Origin: Elusimicrobiota bacterium
GTDB lineage: Bacteria > Elusimicrobiota > Elusimicrobia > O2-12-FULL-59-9
Length of the DNA: 7,322 bases
Direction of reading: 5' to 3'
Assembly (NCBI GenBank): GCA_016206405.1
Contig: JACQRQ010000106.1
Span: 1 to 7,322, forward strand
Part shown: positions 1-6,300 of the stretch, piece after piece
How positions within the stretch are numbered: position 1 is the first letter of the stretch
Layout: each line of letters begins with the position of its first letter
Program-made: the position numbers and the translations under genes
Notes under the pieces: generated by a model
Databases searched by the model: none
What the model saw: only the letters and a program-made list of their open reading frames with translations
Told to the model about the DNA's origin: nothing

Positions 1-326
1 CCCTTGTGCTTGGGCGCATCCGGGTCCGTGCGGGCGAGGAGGATCATCCAGCTGGCGTAGTGGGCGCCGGAGGTCAGATACGCGGACGGCAGAGTGTAGC
101 TCCAAACAACGGATTTCGCCGGCGCGAAAGAGCCCGCGGCGGATATAAATTTTTCCCCCGGCATGAATTGGGAGCTTCCGTCCCACCAATAGCCGGCCTC
201 GTTTTTGATCCCGATGCGGACGTCCGTGACGTTGCTGACGGAGTCAAAGGCCGAGCCCGTGATGGTGGACAAGACGCCGGTCGTCGTCGCCGAAGGCAGG
301 CTGATCATGGAGACGGGCGGTGAAGG
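1..326 (-). repeat. YWDG-type bacterial Ig-like repeat F3 (partial)
   Basis: Residues 2333-2440, cut by the window edge. It starts PSPPVSMISLPSATTTGVL, then STITGSAFDSVSNVTDVRIGI, GYWWDGSSQFMPGEK, and VVWSYTLPSAYLTSGAHY. Its final strand (SWMILLARTDPDAPKHK) diverges from the A.DS..N form of F1 and F2. The array may continue past position 1. Confidence 0.78.
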
Positions 327-3300
327 ATCATAGGTCGTCGTAAACGAAGCGTCACCAATGTTGGAATTGGAGTCAAATGCCTTGGCCTGAATAACGTAGC
401 TATGCCCGCCGATGAGTCCCGTGGGGCCGGCAAACTGCCAGGAGACGAAGCTTCCCGTCGTGATCGCGATGCTGTTTTCGAAGGTAGAGCTTTGCCAGGA
501 GGCATTGCCGGCGTTCCAGAAAGTCGAGTTGGAGATATCCTTGAGGATGACCTTCATCTGCGCGACCGTTCCGTTGTCATAAGCGCTGCCTGAAATTACA
601 GCCAGCGAACTGGAGAAGGCCGCATTGGGCGCGGCGATAGTGACGCCGGGAGGCTGGGAGTCGGCGGCCTCATAGGTCACCGCGGCCACGACCTCATGCG
701 AATTGAAGGATGAATCCTTGGCGACGGCGTGGATTCTGTATTGGTCCCCGGGGACGAGATAAGAACCGGCGGGTCCGGCATAGCTCCAGTTGATGGAGGC
801 GGCCGGGCTGATGCCGACATTGATCTCATAATAGCTCTGGAGCCAGGAGGTCCCATCCCAATATTGCGGCGGCTCCGATGCGGACACATGCTCGATGGCC
901 AGCCGTACGGAGGCGACTTGAAGGTTGTCCGTGGCGCTCCCGGAAATAGTCGAAAGGCTGCCGACGGAGGAGTTGTTGGGGGGCGCCAGAATGGTGGAAA
1001 TCGGGCTCTGGCCATCCGCCACCGATAGGGAGCGCGCGTCGCTCCGGGCGCCGTCATACGAATCGCTCACGGTGATCGTCGCGCTGCCTACGGCCACAAA
1101 GGTGGCAGAAAAGGCCTTGGCGCCCGAATCAGCGGCGGAAAAAGCCGTGTCGGGCGGAAGGGAGGCGCCGACGGGTCCCGTGAAATGGACCGTGCCGGTA
1201 TAGGAGGCGTCTTTGTTTTTTCCGGGGCTGTCGGTCGTGGCCACCACCGTCAGGTTATATGGCGCTCCCGCAATCGCCGCATAAGCGGTTCCGCTGACGC
1301 CGAAGCCGTCGGCAAAGGTCTGGCCTGCCAGCACCAAAACCAAATCCGGGGGGGAACCGACGGCCACCGAGCGGCTGTCCTGGCGCTGGAAATCGTATAA
1401 GTCCTGCGCGATCAGATTCGCGGTGCCCGCCGAGTTGAAGGTCACGGAAAACGATTTCTGGCCAAAATCGGCGGCGGCAAAGGCATAGTCCCCGGGCAAA
1501 TAGGCGTCGGCCGGGCCGCTCAAATGCACCGTTCCAAAATAACCGCTGTCCTTGTTTTTCCCCGGACTGTTGGTTGTGGCCACTACGCTGATGCTAAAGG
1601 GCACTCCCGCCGTCGCGGCATTGGCGGTTCCCTGAACTCCATAGCCTTCCGTAAAGCTTTCGCCCTCCAGCACCAAAACCAGATCCGGGGGAGAAGCGAC
1701 GCTGACCAGCCTGCTGTCGGAGCGCGAGGCGTCTACGGCGTCTTGCACCGTCAAGCCGGCGCTGCCCGCTTCGTTGAAGGTGACGGTGAAGGCGTGAGCT
1801 CCGAAATCGGCATCGGTAAAGGCATAGTCGGCCGGCAAAGTGGCGCCGAGGGGGCCGGTAAAGTGAATCTTGCCGCTGTAATTGCCGTCCTGGTTGGCGG
1901 AGCCGTCCGTCGCGACCACCGTCACAGCGTAGGGCGTTCCTGCGGTCGCCGCCAGCGGCGTGCCGGAGACGCCCCCGCTTGCAAACGTCTCGCCGGCAAG
2001 AACCAGAACCAAATCCTGCGCGGCGTTGACGGTCACGCTCCGAGCGTCGTAGCGCGCGCCGTCGGTCACTGAAACAGCGGCCGTTCCCAAAGAGTTGAAG
2101 ACGATCGAAAAAGCGTATGAGCCGTTGTCAGCCCCTATCCCCGTTGTAAAGGCGTGCGTAGTCGGGTAACCCGTGGCGTCGCCCGGGGCGCCGATGCTCA
2201 CGGTTCCGGCGTAATTTGCCTCCTGATTCAGGAATTTATCGGTCGCCACGACCGTCACATTGTAGGCCAGTCCGGCCGTTGCCGGCTGGGGAGTTCCAAG
2301 GACGCCGGCGCCGGCATTAAAATACTGACCCGGCAGGACCCATGACAGATCGGGAGCGTAGCGGACCGTGACCGACCGATAGTCGGTTCTAAGGTAATCG
2401 GCGGCGTCGGAGACGGTCAAATAAGCATAGGCCGTCTGTGCCGAAGCCGTCCCGAAGTTGACGCTGAAGACGCCGGCCCCGCCGCTCAAGGCGGAGTCGG
2501 AAGGAACGGCGGAGTCCGCCGGCCCGCTGAAGCGGACCGTGCCGTTGTAGGACGCATCCTGATAGAAGCGGCCGTCGGTGGCGATCACGGTCAGGCTATA
2601 GGCCGTTCCCGCGACGGCCTCCTGCGCCGTGCCCGCGATTCCAACGCCGGGCGTGAAAGTCTCGCCGGGAAGAACGATCACCAAATCCGGCGCCCGCAGG
2701 GTGGCGGCGGAAACCGTCCCGCTAAAAGCGGTGGCGATGCCGTCCGCGTTGCGGGCGCGCGCCCGGGCATAATAGGTCGTCTGCGCATAAAGCCCGTCTA
2801 TCGAGACCGATGTCGCCGTCAGATTGTCGGCAAATGAATAAGGTTTCCAAGGATAGGAAAAGCCTTCGTCGTAGGCGAGTTCCACCTCATAAGGCGTTCC
2901 GGCCGGATTGTTGCTGGGACTCCAGTTGAGTTGAAAGCTGTGCGAGCTGATAGAAGCGGCGGCCGGCCCCGCCGGCGCCGCCGCCAAGGTCACGGAGGAA
3001 AGCTCGTTGGAATAACCTGAATAGAGGTCGGGCGCCTGCCGGTGCGATTGCAGCCGGAAATAATAGCGGGTATTGGGATTTAAGCCGCCGACCGTCGCCA
3101 ACTGCGCGCCTGTGCCCGCTTTGCCGGCCGTCACGATCCGGGCCGCTTCCGTGGTTGGATTGGGAGAAGCCCCGCGGAAAACCGGAAAATCGTCCTCCGT
3201 GGTCGAGTTGTCCGTCCACTGAAGAGTCATTTGGCTGCTTGATGCCGCCGTCAAGGAATTCAAAGTCGGCGCCGGCGGCGGAGCAGCCAAGGTCTTGCTG

Positions 3301-6300
3301 GAAGCCGTGGCGCTATAGGCGGTGGCAATCCCGTCCCCGTTTCGGGCGCGGAGCCGGAAATCGTAAAGGGTTTCCGGGGCCAGGTTGGCCAAGGTCGTCG
3401 TGAGGGCCGTCAAGTTTCCGGCAAAACTCTCCACTATCACGATATCCTGGAAAAAATTATCCTTGGAATAAGAAACTTCGTAAGGCGTCGTATTGGGATT
3501 TCCGCCGGAGTCCCAGTTTATCTGTATGGAGCTTGAGGTGACGGCGCCAAATCCCAGGCCGGCCGGAACCGCCGCTGTGGTGAACGCCGAGGCCGGATTG
3601 GACGGGTCGCTTTCGGTTCCCGCGACGATCGCCGCCACCTGAATGGAGTACTGCCGGTTGGCGTTGAGCCCTAGGTCGCTATAGCCCAATGCAGTCGTTT
3701 GAGCGAAGTGGCGGCCGGAGGCCGTGTCGGAGGCGCGGTAAAGGCGGTAGCTGGAAGCGTCGGCCACGGCGCTCCACGTCCAACTGATGGAGGAAACTCC
3801 AAGAGCGGTTCCGCTCAAACCCTGGGGGCCGGAAGAAATCGAGGTCTGGCCGCTGGCCGCGACGCCGAAGTTGATCTCACCCGCATGGTTGATGGCCCCG
3901 ACGCGGAAGTAATAGACAGTGTTGGACTGTAGCCCGCTGACGGTCAAAAAAGCAAGGCTACCGTTGGCGGTGGAGGATGAAAGCAACTCGCCGCTGAAGT
4001 CCGAAGCGCGCGAGGCATCCAGTCGGTAACCCTGCGCGCTCACCGCGCCCCAGTTCACGGTCGCGCTCGTGACGAAGGCCGCCGCCACGGTGGGGCTGAC
4101 CGGCGCCTCGGCCAAAGTGGACCGGGAGGCCTCGGCCCAATCGGTCAATGTGCCGGCATGGTTTTGCGCCCGCACGCGGGCGTAGTGAGTGGTGTTGGAG
4201 GCCATGGCGAAGAAAGTAAAGCCCGTCAAAAATGTGTCCACATTGGTGGTGTAGGATGGCTCATAGGTGGACGTTTTCGACAATTGAAAAGTGTAAGTGG
4301 TTTTTCCCACGAGGTTGCCGTTGTGCGTCCAAGACACGCTCAAGCTGTTGGAAGTCACGTTGCTGAAGGAAGGCATGCCAGGAACGAGAGCCAAAGTCAC
4401 GGCGCTGCCCAGGTCGGTGAAGGGGCCCGAAATCTGGGTCGCGGCCCGGGAGTAATAGATCGTGTTGGGGGCCAAACCGATAAAGCCGGCAAAGCTGTTG
4501 TCGGTATCGCTGGAGATATAGGCCGTGAAGCTGGAATAGCTGGAAATTCTGGCGTAGTAGAGAGTCCCGGACGGGAATGTCGTGTTCCAGCGCGCCGTCA
4601 AGGAGCTGGCGCCTATCTCCGTAAATGCCGGCGAGGCCGCGCTGATATCGCCGCCGACAAAATCCCAATTGAGGTTATTGCCCGAATCCAGATTGGTCCC
4701 GCCGCTGACGTTGATTTTTGCGCCGTAGGAAGCGTCGGAATCCATGACGTCCACGTAGGAAACGGCGGCGCTGGCGGCCCTCAAATTCCAACGGCTGGGC
4801 GAGGCGCCGCTCCTGAGCCGGATTCGGCTGAGCGCCGACTGGCCGTTGAGATCAAGAGAAGTAAAATCATAGGTCGAGCCGGCTTGGAAGGTCAGGGAAA
4901 CGTTGCCGGTCTGCGCCTTGAGTTTGGCGGCGGCCCCATTGCCCGCGAAGGAGACGCCGGCCGTGGAGATGGCGTTTGTGACCTCAAGGGTTCCTAAAGC
5001 GCCGCCTGTTCCCAGGTTGATATCCTGCCTGGAAGCGCCGCCCAAGATGAGGGTTCCGCTCGCTCCCGCCGCCAGCTTTCCCGATGACAAATTGAAATTG
5101 CCGGAAACGGTCCACGTGCTTCCGCCCAAATCCAAAATCTCATCCCCCGCGCCGCCACCCGCGTAAGCCACCTGCCCCGAGACCGTCACGTTGGGCCTGT
5201 TGGACGCCGCGTCCAAAGTCAAGTTCCCGGCGCTGCCCGCGATGACATAAAGATTGCCGGCGATATTGTGGAAACCGGCTCCCAGGATCACCTTTTTTGG
5301 ATAAAACTCGCTGCTTAAGGCGACCACATCCGCGCCGTAGCTGCGTGCGGGCATCGCCGCATCGGTGGTTCTTGGGATGAATTTGACCGGCGACAAGAGG
5401 CTGCCCCCCGCTCCCAAAGTCTGGGCCGAATTGCCCACAAGCTGCAAATAGGAGCTGCCTTGAACGGCGCCGGTCAAATTGATCGCGCCTCCTTCCTGGA
5501 CGCTCAAAAGGTCGGAGAGGGTCAAAGTTCCGGGAATCTCCAGGGTTCCGTAAACGTAGGGCCGGGTCTGGTTCGTGACGCTTCCGGCGACGCGCAAGCT
5601 GTAAAAAGTCGGTTTGCCTTCCTTGTCGGTCCCGGGGCCATTATAAAGGATAGAAGCGCCGCTGCCATTGAGGACGACGACCCCGTTTCCATAATAGAAG
5701 GTTCCGGCAAGCTCAAAATTGCCGGAAATCGAAACGGTCGAACTCCCGGCGTTATAAGTGCCGCCGGACAGAATTCGGAGGGCGCCTTGTACTTGATGGA
5801 AATTTTGCCCGGCGTCCAACATGCCCAACTCCACGGTCAAATCGCCGCTTAACCGAAGCTCGTTGGCCGTTCCGACAATCAGGCTCGCCGCCGATTTGGC
5901 GATGCGCAGGTGTTTAAAGGAATAGAGATGGGAATTTCCCATCAGATAGGAATAGTTGGACCCCTCAAAGGTGACGGTGGAATTTCCGGCGTCGAAACGC
6001 CCGCCCGCGTCCATAATCCAGTCCCGGCTCATGCGGTGCTCGAAAGCGCCGGCCGAGAAAGTGCCTCCCGACACTTGGAAGTTTCCGGAGACGTTCAACG
6101 GGACTCCGGCCACGACGGAGCTTGAAAAATCCGCAGCCATCGTGAAATTGGAAAGGGTGATCGCAAGGTCCCAATAGGCGTATTTGCCCGGATTGACGCC
6201 GTTAAAAACCACGGCCTTGCCGTTGGCGGGAACCACGTCGCCCTGCCAGTTGGCCGCTTCCGAGGCCTTGTTGGTGGTTCCCCCTCCGTCCCAAACTAGA

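Noticed and set aside
1524..2072. A 182-codon plus-strand ORF with internally repeated phrases (QHQNQIRG, KNQNQILRG)
   Set aside because: The repetition is simply the antisense image of filamin-like repeats E3-E4 on the minus strand. The phrases correspond to the complement of the DLVLVL strand, so it is not an independent repeat protein.
1014..2693. Regularly spaced repeats as a CRISPR-like array
   Set aside because: The period is about 336 bases, the units are diverged and coding, and there are no short conserved repeats with unique spacers.
2887..3219. Minus-strand ORFs in other frames (2887-3219, 4261-4668, 677-1057)
   Set aside because: They are out of phase with the giant frame and lack recognisable domain content, while the giant frame over the same bases encodes clear Fn3 or Ig-like domains.
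4158..4997. A 279-codon plus-strand ORF, the longest start-to-stop ORF in the window
   Set aside because: It lies antisense to the giant frame, across domains D1-D2 and the solenoid end. Its translation (Gly/Arg/Val-rich, no recognisable domain) looks like a shadow produced by GC-rich codons on the opposite strand, and it crosses domain borders of the real protein.
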